From Phyto melanocephala (lineage: Eukaryota; Arthropoda; Insecta; Diptera; Rhinophoridae): a DNA stretch of 64,000 nucleotides. The stretch spans positions 84,346,213-84,410,212 of the forward strand of contig OW799236.1 in the NCBI GenBank assembly GCA_941918925.1. The letters run 5' to 3'. Under the pieces are notes generated by a model. It had not been told where the DNA came from. It searched no databases and was given only the letters and a program-made list of their open reading frames with translations. Shown here in pieces: positions 34,107 through 44,640 of the stretch; the stretch's first letter is position 1; each line of letters opens with the position of its first letter. A program made the position numbers and the translations under genes.

Positions 34107-34286
34107 ACCCCGGTGGACTAGTCAGTAGTGTCTGGTGATTGCGGGTTTGATTCCCGCCAGAGCCTATTGATTCTATGAACTTTCTTTTCTATTCTTTCTA
34201 TTCTATTCAGGTATCACAAAGGGATCAATACGATGGACCTAAGTGAGCTGCACAACAGCTACCTGTTCTACCCAACCTAACCTAAT
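34107..34286 (+). mobile_element. tRNA-derived SINE, copy 1 (CCTAA tail)
   Basis: The head CCCCGGTGGACTAGTCAGTA has an A-box-like region, and the B box reads GGTTTGATTCCC inside GCGGGTTTGATTCCCGCC. The body continues with CTATTCAGGTATCACAAAGG, and the 3' end is CTACCCAACCTAACCTAAT. It is flanked by the 7-bp duplication TATGGAT (34100-34106 and 34287-34293). Related copies are at 39712-39944 and 41342-41538. The 3' end resembles that of the LOA LINE at 54996-60474. Confidence 0.8.
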
Positions 34287-34430
34287 TATGGATATTAATG
34301 ACAAAGGTAAGTATTTTTAATATTAATAGTGAAACATGCAATAAAAGTTCTGTTAACAAAAATATATAAAAACACTCATAACCTCAAAATAAGAGAATTA
34401 TACTTTTTATAAAGAAATAAAAGGATACAA

Positions 34431-34593
34431 CCAAGGCATATTCATACAGGTATATGCAACGGCGAATTCGTTGTGATGTTCGCTGTCAGAAGCCACATAT
34501 AAAAAATACACAATAATTTTTTATACATGGAGTTTGACTGTAGCATTCCCCATCAGCTGGGCTGATAATTTCACCTGTATGAATTCGCCTTGG
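34431..34593. repeat. Inverted-repeat MITE (CCAAGGCATATTCATACAGG family)
   Basis: The left end CCAAGGCATATTCATACAGG is mirrored by CACCTGTATGAATTCGCCTTGG at the right. Further ends of this family occur at 34905-34917, 38406-38640, 39063-39085 and 50480-50640. Confidence 0.7.
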
Positions 34594-35482
34594 ATACAAC
34601 TTTAAATGTTGAAATCAAATCAAAGAACCAACTTTATCTTAACATAAAGTTATTTAACATCGATACCAACCAGAAGTCACATTCTGCTAAATTTTATGAA
34701 TAATTAGTTTTTCTTTCAGTCAACTTATTTTCGAAAAATTGTGATTTACTTACACAGCTCTACAAAACGTTAAAATTTAGGTTTGCAAACTCTTGAGTTT
34801 GTTGGTGAGAGAGGAAAAAGGTAGGAGGCCGAATGGATAAATGCATAAATGAAAATTTTGACATTATGCTCCGCGATCAGCTATTGCGACGAAGTTACCT
34901 GTATGAATATGCCTTGGTATTTACTTTTCAAATCTTAAAATACGCCATTTTGTGAATTTGGAATTTATGCGCCATTTTTTTATCGGATGTCATCCTGGTT
35001 TTTGCATTGTTTCTAGTCAAACCTTTTCATTTAATAACAAGTATTGTGGGGGTTGAAGGGATACACTTTTAACTATTGGCCATTTTGTTTTGGAGACAAT
35101 CTTGAGTTTTGAATTTGTTCATATTTTACTGTAGTAATGCACCGATACAAATATTAAGAGGGGGCTAAACAGGATCAAAGGTATATTTAACCTTTACAAT
35201 GGCTTAATTTTTGTTTGTGCATTAAAAACCCTACCCAGGCAGTTATATTTTTATGCTTCCATTTCAGCCAGTTTCAAACCAATTTTTTAGTTTATTGAGG
35301 GAATTTCTGGGACTACGAATATAATCCGATATTTTTTCCATGCCCAAAAATTAATTAAAATCCTTAGGAACTAAGTTTATTAAAAAAATAGTTTTTAGAA
35401 AATAATTTTTTCTTTTGACTGCCGATTAGTGATAAATTTTTCTAAAACTTTCCAAAAATAGTCCTAGGGGTATATCATATGC
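34594..35482. other. Spacer with a partial MITE end
   Basis: Contains a right-hand MITE terminus GTATGAATATGCCTTGG at 34901-34917 and otherwise AT-rich unique-looking sequence without a gene. Confidence 0.4.
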
Positions 35483-36640
35483 ATACATACATACATGTAC
35501 ATTGTAGTGGAATGTGATGTATGATGGTATACTCCGTGTGTCTCTTCCCGATGGGGCTAAGATTGTCGGTTTTGCCGATGACATAGCCCTGATATGTATG
35601 TGTCGCTAGGGAGGTAGTGGAGATTACGACCATTGCTATTGCAAGCATAGAAATTGTGCGCTCCTGGTTAGAATCTGTTAATTTGGGGCTCGCTGACAAA
35701 AAGACAGAGGCGATTTTGATATACAACCGTAAGTCAATGGAGTCTGTGAAATTAAATGTTGGATCGTGTTGTATTAAGACGAAACCTTAGCTTAATTATC
35801 TTGGGGTTATAATAGATTGTCATTTATCTTTTAAGGATCATCTGCTATATGTTGCTGGGAAGTCTTCGACAACATATACTGCTCTGTCTCGTATAATGCC
35901 AAATACGAGAGGCCCAAAATACTTACGTCGGAAACTTTTGACTGGAGTAGTTAAGAGTGTGATTATGTATGCATCATCTATCTGGTCTCGGACTCTTGGG
36001 TTGAAGACTTATAGGGGAATTATAAGCCCAGTATATAGACTGGCTGCTTTGCGAGTTATTTGTGCTTTCCGGACTGTATCAGATGATGCAGCATTGGTGA
36101 TTGCGGGAATGATGTCAATTAATCTTCAGATCAGAGGCTTCTCAGAACGATTGCTGAGTGGCAGCGGCGATGGTTCTTGTCAGAGAAGGGAAGATGGACG
36201 TTTTCTCTTATTCCTGACTTGGTGCCATGGCTCAAGCGAGCACATGGGGATCTGGACTTCTATGTTACGCAGTTGCTTAGTGGACACGGTTGTTTCCGGT
36301 CATACTTATACAGATTTGGTTATGATACTTCTCCGTTCTGTCCGAGTTGTGATGGTAATGTCGAGGAGAATGCTGAACATGTATTCTTTTCGTGCCCGCG
36401 TTTTAATAGGAAGAGAATATATCTTGAGGGGATGATAGGCCGTAGTATTGATCACGGTAATATAGTGGAGATTATGCTGTCCTCTGCACGCAGTTGGGAG
36501 TATGTATGTGAATATGCTAGATTGGTTCTCTTCGTAGGGTTGAGAGAATCCGTAATGGGATGTTGTACCTTACCAACCCCCCATCGAGAGTTGAAAAATT
36601 TTATTTCTTGTAATAAAATTATGAGAAAAAAACAGAGCCA
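35483..36640 (+). pseudogene. 5'-truncated R1-clade-like LINE ORF2 remnant
   Basis: Starts within the reverse transcriptase at a GFADDIALI motif (35570-35590), the FADD variant of the YxDD box. Next come NLGLADKKTEAILI-like sequence with an in-frame stop and the block LMPN-type/RKLLTGVVKSVIMYASSIW (near 35900-35985). Then come LAALRVICAFRTVSDDAALVIAGM (36050-36105) and, in another frame, GRWTFSLIPDLVPWLKRAHG and SGHGCFRSYLYRFG. The C-terminal zinc knuckle CPSCDGNVEENAEHVFFSCP lies near 36330-36400. At least one frameshift (about 36150) and several stops inactivate it. Block order and sequence style match R1-clade elements. Confidence 0.75.
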
Positions 36641-36769
36641 GTTTTGTTGTTGTTTTTGCTTATATCTAAGCAAGTTATTGAGCTTTTTTTTGGGGTTTCC
36701 AATAGTGATCCATTCCCGAGTATTTTTAAATGATAGATACAATATACAGGTCGGTACAGTCTTTTAATT

Positions 36770-37902
36770 TAAACTGTAAGATTCTCGAAAAGTTTCATCT
36801 GAGTAGAATTAAAAGTTAAATAATAAAAAATTTTGTTTTTTAACAATTAAGAACACTTCAACGGGTTTTGTTCGAAATTATTACACATTATTTGCTTGCG
36901 TAATTTTCAAAGTGTAGTACTCGCACCAAATACTTTATATCAAATTATATGCATGTTACATTTAAGAAGTTCGTACGTGCAACAACATAAACTAAAGGTT
37001 TCCAATCACAGTAAAATTATTTTTTTTATATGGTCACAAATAATTTCTACCCACTACAACACAATAGCCAAACAAATCACCGTATTAACTCACAATTACC
37101 AAGTGCGATATAAATGACATAAAAAAATAAGTATAAATAAATATTTTCTACATTTTGGACATGTGAAATGAAAGTGAAAGTTTTCTAATTCTATTGTGAA
37201 ATTAAAAACAAAACGAGTATAAATTGTTTCAATATAATAATGAAATTGTGGAAGAATAAAATGAAAATCAAGAATTTATTTTCAATTCCATTCATTTTGC
37301 TGTCTAACACCACCAGTACCACTTGTAAAGCATGGTAACATCCATATCTTTGTTATTGTTTCAGTAGATGTTATTGTTGTTGTTGCTTTGTTTGCTGTAT
37401 ATTGGACTTATAGTTACTAGACTATTATGGCTAAATTATCCATTTATGTCAAATTCATTCAGTGTTTGGATTTTAAACATATATGACTAATTATGGAGGA
37501 ACTTAAACTTACAAACTCCTTTTTAAGTGCTACACTAAGCAGTAGAGATGCAGCATTATGATTTCAACTTGTTGCTTGATTATTTTTTATTTTGTTTGAT
37601 CTTAATGGCATGAACATTAAGACACAAGTATATTGTAGATGCTGATAGACAATATTTAATCTTTTTAAGGAAGTTAGATGGGAGATAGTATGCCAATATA
37701 TATTTTAATAGTAAACGGTTATCGTAAAAAAAGTGTGTCCCAGAATTAACTCAATATTTAAATTCGATTGTTTTTTGCTGGTTTTATGATGAAATTTGTT
37801 TACATTTAAATTCATTTTTATGTGCCTTAATTAAAAAATTTTATAAAAATTTGAGAAATTTGTAAAAAAATATAAGAATAATATTTGTGCAATATCACGT
37901 GT
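36770..37902. other. AT-rich spacer, nothing recognised
   Basis: No gene or assignable repeat. Some TTG-repeat-rich stretches near 37370-37395. Confidence 0.4.
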
Positions 37903-38260
37903 CACGTTCACGTGTCTTCATTATTGAATAATATTCCACAACTAATGAAAGCTTGGCGGTCGCAGTTCAAAAATTTTATACAAAATATGGTCGGAATAAT
38001 GTTATAACTTCAACTATGAGGAGATTTATAGAAAAATTCATAAAGACTGGGTTCGTTATAGATGCCAAACACACTGGTCGTACAAAAATAAGGAGTGAGA
38101 GTGTCGGTGACAATCCAAGAACTTCAATTCGAAGTCGTAGGCAAGATTTGCAAATTTCAAGAAGCTCTCTACAGCGTATACCACCACCAAACTTTCATTA
38201 TTTTTGAAATATTGTTCAATAACAACAGAAGAATGCGTAAAAATAGTTAACACTTAAATA
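37903..38260 (+). pseudogene. N-terminal fragment of a Tc1/mariner-type transposase
   Basis: In one open stretch the frame reads AVAVQKFYTKYGRNNVITST, then an RRFIEKFIKTGFVIDAKHTG block and a DNPRTSIRSRRQDLQISRSS block. This is the helix-turn-helix and linker pattern of DUF4817-type transposases. The catalytic domain does not follow directly. A catalytic fragment of the same type appears 1.7 kb downstream (39995-40200), and the two may be one element split by later insertions. Confidence 0.7.
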
Positions 38261-38405
38261 TTACGAAATTGATGGTTCAATATGTTAAGGGTTGACTTAA
38301 TCAGCTGATACAGTCTCTGTTTGGTGGCAGCGTAAAAATACATGTTTTAAAATATTTTTTAAACCATGGAACAAAAAATTGTTTTATTTAAAGGAAGCGA
38401 AGAAC

Positions 38406-38599
38406 CAAGGCATATTTAGCCATTAGGTTGTCTTGATTCGTCAGCTGATTATTTTTTCTTTACTAATTTTAAACTTCAGCTGTCAAAAACAATTTTCTCT
38501 CCTTTCTCATTTATTTAAATTTTCATACTTCATGTATAAAAAATATAAACAACAAAATTTTCTCCGAACTGTGGTTACCTGATGAATAAATATGCCTTG
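38406..38599. repeat. hAT-like MITE with approximate 8-bp TSD
   Basis: CAAGGCATATTTA at the left and TAAATATGCCTTG at the right are perfect inverted termini. The flanks CGAAGAAC and CGAAGGAC match at seven of eight positions, as expected for an aged hAT-type duplication. A further copy of the family starts directly after, CAAGGCATATTCATACAGGT at 38608. The inner part (CGTCAGCTGATTATTTTTTC) recurs at 50400-50640. Confidence 0.65.
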
Positions 38600-38795
38600 C
38601 GAAGGACCAAGGCATATTCATACAGGTGTATGCAACGGCGAATTGATACAACAAAGCAATTTTTGAAGGGATGTTTTATGTCAAGGCCAATTTTTATATC
38701 TGGGATGGGAAAGTTGTTATGACATATTAAATATAATTTAATGTTTAATGTTTCATATTGACAATTTTGTATTCAGTGTTAAGTGTTTTAAATAT

Positions 38796-39058
38796 ACATA
38801 TCGATGTCTTACTTCCTCAACCTCGTATCTTAAAAAATAATATTTTTCAGGAGAAAAAAAAAACGGTTCAGCTTTTTATACTTCGGTGTTTGGTTAAAAG
38901 TTTAAATGCAATTATTAAGGAATTGGTTGTATTTATGTATATTAGTAGTAATAATATACTAATCTTTTTTAGTTAAAGCATGAAACAATCGTTTGATATG
39001 AAAAAATCAAACCCATATTTTTTAAGTTACGAGGTTGAGGAAGTACGTCATCGATATT
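38796..39058. repeat. Inverted-repeat MITE (ACATATCGATG..CCTCAACCTCGTA family), copy 2
   Basis: Same termini and core as 25060-25285 but in the opposite orientation: ACATATCGATGTCTTACTTC at the left, ACGAGGTTGAGGAAGTACGT and CATCGATAT at the right. About 260 bp, non-coding. Confidence 0.75.
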
Positions 39059-39234
39059 TGTTATTAACCAGGGTATACTTATACAGGTGGCGGTGCCAGC
39101 TCAGTTGATTATTTTCTTGTGTGCCAATGGTTGTCAAATACTATATAAAAAAAAAGAGATTTCAGTGCCTAAAATTGTCAAAAATTATATATAAAATAAA
39201 AAAAAGAAACAAAAATTGCTCTACTTTACGCTAC

Positions 39235-39660
39235 CACCTTATGTATTATAATTCCAAGATTTCGTTATCTCGTTTCTGAGTGGCAGTTTTTCATAAATGC
39301 TATTCGTCTTTGGAATGCTCTTCCACACAATCAACAAACAAATAGCAACGCAATTAATTTAAAAAAATTTCTATTTAATTATTTTGATTAAATGTTTAAA
39401 ATTTTTAGTTTTTGTATAAATGTTTTTATTTTTTATTTTTTTTTATTTTGATTAAATGTCTTATTATTATTACTTTATTGCTTTATAATTAAGTTTTTAT
39501 TTTTATTTGTTTTTTATTTGATGAAAATGTTTGAAAATCGAATTTAATTTTATCTTGTATTTAAGTTTTATTTGTTATGGCAAAATTTTTTTTACAAATT
39601 TAAATTCCTGTACTATAATTATAAGACTAAGTCTTGTTGTGCAAGGAAACAATAAATAAA
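39235..39660 (+). pseudogene. 3' end of a CR1/Jockey-like LINE
   Basis: A short frame reads FINAIRLWNALPHNQQT-like sequence followed by NLKKFLFNYFD and a stop near 39390. This is the RLWN.LP...FK..L..Y signature at the C-terminus of CR1/Jockey-type reverse transcriptases. A low-complexity 3' UTR follows, ending GCAAGGAAACAATAAATAAA with an (AAAT)n tail at 39650-39666. It is strongly 5'-truncated, and the clade is tentative. Confidence 0.55.
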
Positions 39661-39711
39661 TAAATAATTACACCATGTTATTAACACAATTTCACAATTT
39701 TCTCAGTGAGA

Positions 39712-39944
39712 AGGTAGGTAGGTAAGGCTGGTGCAAAGTTACCCTAACACCCTCACCCGGAAACCAATACGGTCCATTGTGACGCCTTAATATAGAAATG
39801 AAGAGAAGAATAGAATAAGAATAGAAATAGTTAGAACAGAAGAGAAACTGAAGCACACCAGTCCAGAGTCTCTGGCGGGAATTGAACCCGCAACCCCCAA
39901 ACCAGCAGACCAGTACACACTACTGACTAGTCCACCGGGGCACC
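39712..39944 (-). mobile_element. tRNA-derived SINE, copy 2 (different 3' tail)
   Basis: Read on the minus strand it begins GTGCCCCGGTGGACTAGTCA with the B box GGTTCAATTCCCGCC, like copies 1 and 3. After the ATTCTATTC-rich middle the 3' part diverges: GGCGTCACAATGGACCGTAT, then GGTTTCCGGGTGAGGGTGTT, ending CCTTACCTACCTACCTT. It shares its head but not its tail with the other copies. Confidence 0.75.
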
Positions 39945-39994
39945 GAAGACTCAAATAAATTATCCATTCTTAAAATATAGTTGTGTGGTGTGCT

Positions 39995-40200
39995 TTAGGG
40001 GATTTCTTTTAAAGGGACCTTTCAAGAGCGTTATTTTCAATGGTGAGCAGTATAAAACATTTATTATAAATTATTTAGGTTCCTAATTGGATGTGATATA
40101 AGCTAAAAATATGTTGTTCCAACAGGACTGTACTACATGTCATACAGCGCGTCAAACACTCGACATGAAATGTTTTTTTAACGATTTTTTTTAAGAAGTG
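39995..40200 (+). pseudogene. Catalytic-domain fragment of a Tc1/mariner-type transposase
   Basis: The frame reads GEQYKTFIINYLGS-like sequence, then NMLFQQDCTTCHTARQTLDM near 40108-40167. The latter matches the FQQDGATCHTA block with the second catalytic Asp of DUF4817-type transposases. No TIRs found. Probably from the same insertion as 37903-38260, inferred from order and orientation. Confidence 0.65.
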
Positions 40201-40308
40201 ATTTACTCAATTGGCCAATTAGATCATTATTAAATTTTTATCTAAATAGGATAACTTGATATCGTTTCTTTGTGCTATCATGTCAGCAACTTTGGAAAAC
40301 TAAAAATA

Positions 40309-40697
40309 TCACAGCAAAAACAGACATGCAAAGAAATAGTGAATGCATGAGTTCAACCCAAGATGAAGTGGTTCAATTTAGGTGAAACATGTATTATTTT
40401 TATATTAACGTGTCATTGGAGAGCATGTGTTTATATGAATATTTTAACAAAATTCAGATCATTATAATGGGTACAGTAGATGAAAAGAAACCCACGTTTC
40501 ATAAGTTAATATTGATTGTTTACTTAAATTGTTTAAGATTTTGTGCATGCGTTTGCATGTATTTTGAATCACATCATTTAACGCTAACTATTTTGGATTC
40601 GGAGAAGGCGTTCTTGGCATGTCTCCTCTTGCACTTATGAATTAGAAGTCATGAAAAATGTTATTCACATTGTGATAATGAAATTTTTTTGCTGGGA
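40309..40697. repeat. MITE-like repeat with CCCAGCAAAAAAAT-type termini, copy 1
   Basis: Ends AAATTTTTTTGCTGGGATAC. The start CACAGCAAAAACAG is a degraded mirror of it. Internal blocks TAACGTGTCATTGGAGAGCA and CATGTGTTTATATGAATATT match 47025-47314 closely. Short open frames inside are not supported as genes. Confidence 0.6.
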
Positions 40698-40861
40698 TAC
40701 AATATGTTTATAATATATTAATAAATAAAACAGTAAGAAAATACGGTACTGTACATACAATTTAAATGAATATCTGTACTTCCAAATTAAGTATTGTATG
40801 TAATTTTTAAATTTACAACAATTTATCATTAATATTTTTCTATTAAAATTTTGAAAATTTA

Positions 40862-41195
40862 TATCAAGGCATATTCAAAAGTTATATGCTTCGCGGCAAC
40901 CAACACAACAATTAAAGAATGCATGCATTTTGTTTTTGTACACATGTCTGCAAATGTCACAAAATTTTTGTCTTATCTTCTTTAATTTTAATAATTTTTA
41001 AAAAACTTTTTTTTTACGGTTTTGAATTTTTAAAAACGGTTTTACCCAACTGAAACTGCGAATTATTTATTGCAGAATAAAAATAAAAAAATTATGTTTG
41101 ACAGATGCAGATAAATTTTTAAAAAAAGTTAGTAACGCTGATAAATTGTAAATATATTAAAAAAACAGTCAGCTGATTCGATACGAGTACTTTAT
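40862..41195. repeat. MITE related to 6120-6300, inverted copy
   Basis: Begins TATCAAGGCATATTCAAAAG and ends AGCTGATTCGATACGAGTAC. It contains ATTTATTGCAGAATAAAAAT and TTGACAGATGCAGAT in reverse order relative to 6120-6300. It is longer than that copy. Confidence 0.55.
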
Positions 41196-41341
41196 TAATA
41201 TTTCATGCTTTATATGTTAACACTCGCATACATCCCCTAAAATACACAAATTTTAATATTTTATAAAGTTTAGTAGAACTTATAATACACTTTACTTCAA
41301 ATTTATCGAAATCTTTGTTGAACTAGATTTCTCATTTTATA

Positions 41342-41538
41342 GTTAGGTTAGGTAGAACAGGCAGCTGTTGTGCAGCTCACTTGGGTCCATTATATTGATC
41401 CCATTGTGATACCTGAATAGAAAAGTAAGAATAGAATAGAAAGGAAGCAGACAAGTCCAGAGTCTCCGGCGGGAATCAAACCCGCAACCCCCAAACTAGC
41501 AGAACAGCACACTGCTGCTGACTAGTCCATCGGGGCAC
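41342..41538 (-). mobile_element. tRNA-derived SINE, copy 3 (CCTAA-type tail)
   Basis: On the minus strand it begins GTGCCCCGATGGACTAGTCA, with the B box GGTTTGATTCCCGCC and body CTATTCAGGTATCACAATGG. It ends CTGCCTGTTCTACCTAACCT. It is a close relative of copy 1 (34107-34286). Target duplication unclear. Confidence 0.8.
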
Positions 41539-41545
41539 TAATAAC

Positions 41546-42479
41546 ATTTATGAAAATAAAGAAATCCCTATTTTGAGAAAAAACCTTTTATTAAATTCCA
41601 CATTTTAAATAGAAAAAAATTTGAGTGATCAGTTATTAATGCTGCTATTACAGTAGGGTACGTATTTACTTGTAAATCCAGTAAAACATATTAACCATAT
41701 TAATTCTAAACATGTTTTATTTAAAACAAATCATTTAGTGTGTGTTTTTTTTTTGCGTTTTGTCTTTGATTGTTAAACTTTTTTAAAACATCAGACAATA
41801 AGCGTGCATTTAGAGGCAACAGTTAACCAAACACCCGCAATTTCGCCATTTCTAAGAAAAAAAAAACAAATTAAGACCAATTCATATGAGATACTGTGTA
41901 TTTAATTATGTACTATTGGCCAAGTTAAAGTAGATTCTCATATAGTGCTATATCGTATATTTTATATTATAAAACGAGAGTGTTTGAACATATTTTTGCT
42001 TATAAAAAAAATTACCAGTTGTCTAATAAAGAGTCCATGATAAATTATATTTTGTTTTTTATTTTGTCTTTTTTTAAGCTAATCAGGAACCGAAAACTCT
42101 CTTTTTTGTACATCATTTCTACTAGCATCGGCTTACATACCTTAAGATACACCACACTTCCATTTTTCAGCGGAAGACAAGAATCTAATGGATTTCTGTA
42201 GGTTAAGCTTGGCACTTGTCGTGGTCTGTGATTTAAACTCATTTAGCACTGTATCAATTGTTGGGATTTTTTCAGTTTCCTGGCCTACTAGTCCTGAACA
42301 CAGGTGTTTGTGAATGCACTTAAAACGGAGGTAATCGTCCTTATTATAATCATCCATAGGGTTAGGCACTAGAGAGTGGTGGATATTTGATAAACTCCAC
42401 TATTAGACTTCTCTGCGAGAATGCGTGTCTCTTGACAACAGTGGATTAGAAGAATCCTACATCATTTTAGAGCGGAGAA
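41546..42479. other. AT-rich spacer
   Basis: No gene or assignable repeat identified; short frames here show no recognisable similarity. Confidence 0.4.
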
Positions 42480-44640
42480 TCGGAATACATTAAAGGAACA
42501 CTAGTCGGCTTAGCTCATGGGGCGATTACAAAGGGAAGAATTAAGAGTTTAAGGAGAACTTTACGTATTCAGTAACACAGTACCTAGAGGGAATTCTCTT
42601 ACAGTGCAATGGCTACATCTGAAGTGAAATGACTGCAGAAGATTGTATCTAGTGACCCTGTCAACAAAATGATACTAAATCGCAAAGGCGATAGTAATAA
42701 GATAAGGACGGTAAAGGAAACTTTACAGAGGCTAATAAAACTACAATTGATTAATGACTAATGGATTCTTATTAAAAGTATAGCAGGTTAGACTAAGCAA
42801 AGGGGTTGCTCAAGGGAAAATAACTCTTAATTGGGTTGGAAGTGTGATTTTATTTTCTGTACCATTTAAGGCGGCTGGAATTAATGAGCTATTTTCTGCA
42901 TTATTAAAGTGACAAGTGAACACCATACTTATTAGTGATTAGTGAAATATATGTTGCTTTTCTTTCGACACAATATATTTCGATGGCATGGAGAAAAACT
43001 AGGGTAGTTTTCCTACCCAAACCGGATAAGGGAGACTATACGGTAGCTAAGTCTGTCAGGCCAGTCAGCCTTGGATTTTTTATGTTAAAGGCAATAGAAA
43101 GGTTGTGGATGGTTTTATTGGAGGAAAATATACTGATAGTAAGACCATTTAGTAGAAGGCAGAATTCACACAGAGCTAATTGATCCGCCAGCACGAACTA
43201 GTGAGGATTGAGAAGAGAAAGTACACTTGATAGGATATGCAGATGATGTGGTAATTGTGGTACATGCAGACTATTTATTGTAAACGGGAACTAGCTAAAA
43301 ATGCTGAAACATAAGGTGCTACGATATTTTTTTGGAGAAGGAGATATATAGGTATTGGACATTTAATGCCTTTCAGAATCGAAATTAAAGGTTTGAGAAA
43401 GAATAAATATCTAGAAAAAAAAACGCTTGCTACAAAACTGGAAAAATTTGTTGAAATGAGGATAAAGAGGGCTAAAACGATTTTGCATCAATGTAAACAT
43501 ATTTATGGCCAAAAGCGAGAAATTTAGCCTAAGAATGCACATTCGGTTTACACTTTGATGGTGCGAGCAACAATCACTACGCATCTGTTGTTTGGTGGCT
43601 AAAAGCCTGGGTATATGTTATGCATAGTACTAATGGAATGGAAGCAGGATTAGGAAAATAGTTGCAATGCCAGCAATTTGAAAGTAAAATGATGGTACAT
43701 GATAGGACTTTGGGTCAAATTTGTAGCATAACGGAATTCTGGACCTTATACATAAAGAAGTTAAGAAGACAGATGCTGATGGAGCACATAAGTCGAGTGA
43801 AAGTGGTTGAAAGGCTACATCGCGCGCTCATAGCAGATGAATCAATGCTCAATGAATGCATGAATTGTGATATCAGTATCTTTAACGATGGGATCTTTAT
43901 GGACGGAATGGCCGGTGCTGTTGTACACTTACTTGAGTTTAATTTGCTCTTAACCTTAAGTCTGAGGACGTAAACATCTGTTAAACAGGCAGAGATGCTT
44001 GCTGCACCCGTTGGAAATTTATGTTAGAGTGTCTTGTGCAAGGGGAAATAACTCTTACTGCACTTGATAATCAGTCGGTTATAAAAAACACTTGCGATGG
44101 ATAAATGTAAACTCCTTTTTGGTTCTTGAGTGTATTATAAAGCTCAATAGATGAGCTTCTATAAATAAGGGGATGCTGATGTGGGTTAAGGGACATGTGG
44201 GAATAATTGGGAATGAAACGGTAGAAAAACTTAAGAAAATATGATCTGTAACAACATTGTTACGGTTAAAATATTTAAGCCTGAAAAGGTGAATGGAGGG
44301 AACCACTTAAAGATAGGCTTGCACGGAGCTCAAAGAGCCTCTAGGCAAGAGTACAATAAATGTATTCGATATTAATCAGAGTACGATGAGGTGGACAACT
44401 GGGTTTTTATGAGATATGAAAATTTCAAATATTTAAAAAATGCAAAGTGAGGATGAAGATATTTGTAAAATGTGCCTGGAGAATGCAGCGCATATAGTAT
44501 TTGAATGTCTAGCATTAGCTAGCGAAAGACAAAGGTTCACACTTCACACATTGTGACCTATCCTAAGACTGAAGGAGAATCTGCTTGGTTACAAAGGACT
44601 ATCCAATAAAAATTTTGGCAGTCACCAGTCGGCAGTGTAA
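42480..44640 (+). pseudogene. Decayed LOA-like LINE ORF2 (RT and RNase H remnants)
   Basis: Heavily mutated relative of the intact LOA element at 54996-60474, in the same block order. FKAAGINELFSALLK (about 42865) corresponds to YKAPGPDGIFPALLQ. WRKTRVVFLPKPDKGDYTVA (about 42978) corresponds to WREARVVFIPKPGRENYANP. The RT box LIGYADDVVIV is near 43228, IFNDGIFMDGMAGAVV (RNase H start) near 43880, and WVKGHVGIIGNETVEKL (RNase H end) near 44180. Stops and frameshifts are numerous. The endonuclease part is not recognisable, so the copy is 5'-truncated or eroded. Confidence 0.75.

Noticed and set aside
34107..34170. A genuine tRNA gene
   Set aside because: A- and B-box-like sequences are present, but there is no pairing acceptor stem or clear anticodon arm. 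The same unit recurs three times with SINE bodies and a target duplication.
35896..36767. Two separate unknown genes (179 and 196 codons)
   Set aside because: They are two frames of one frameshifted R1-like LINE C-terminus.
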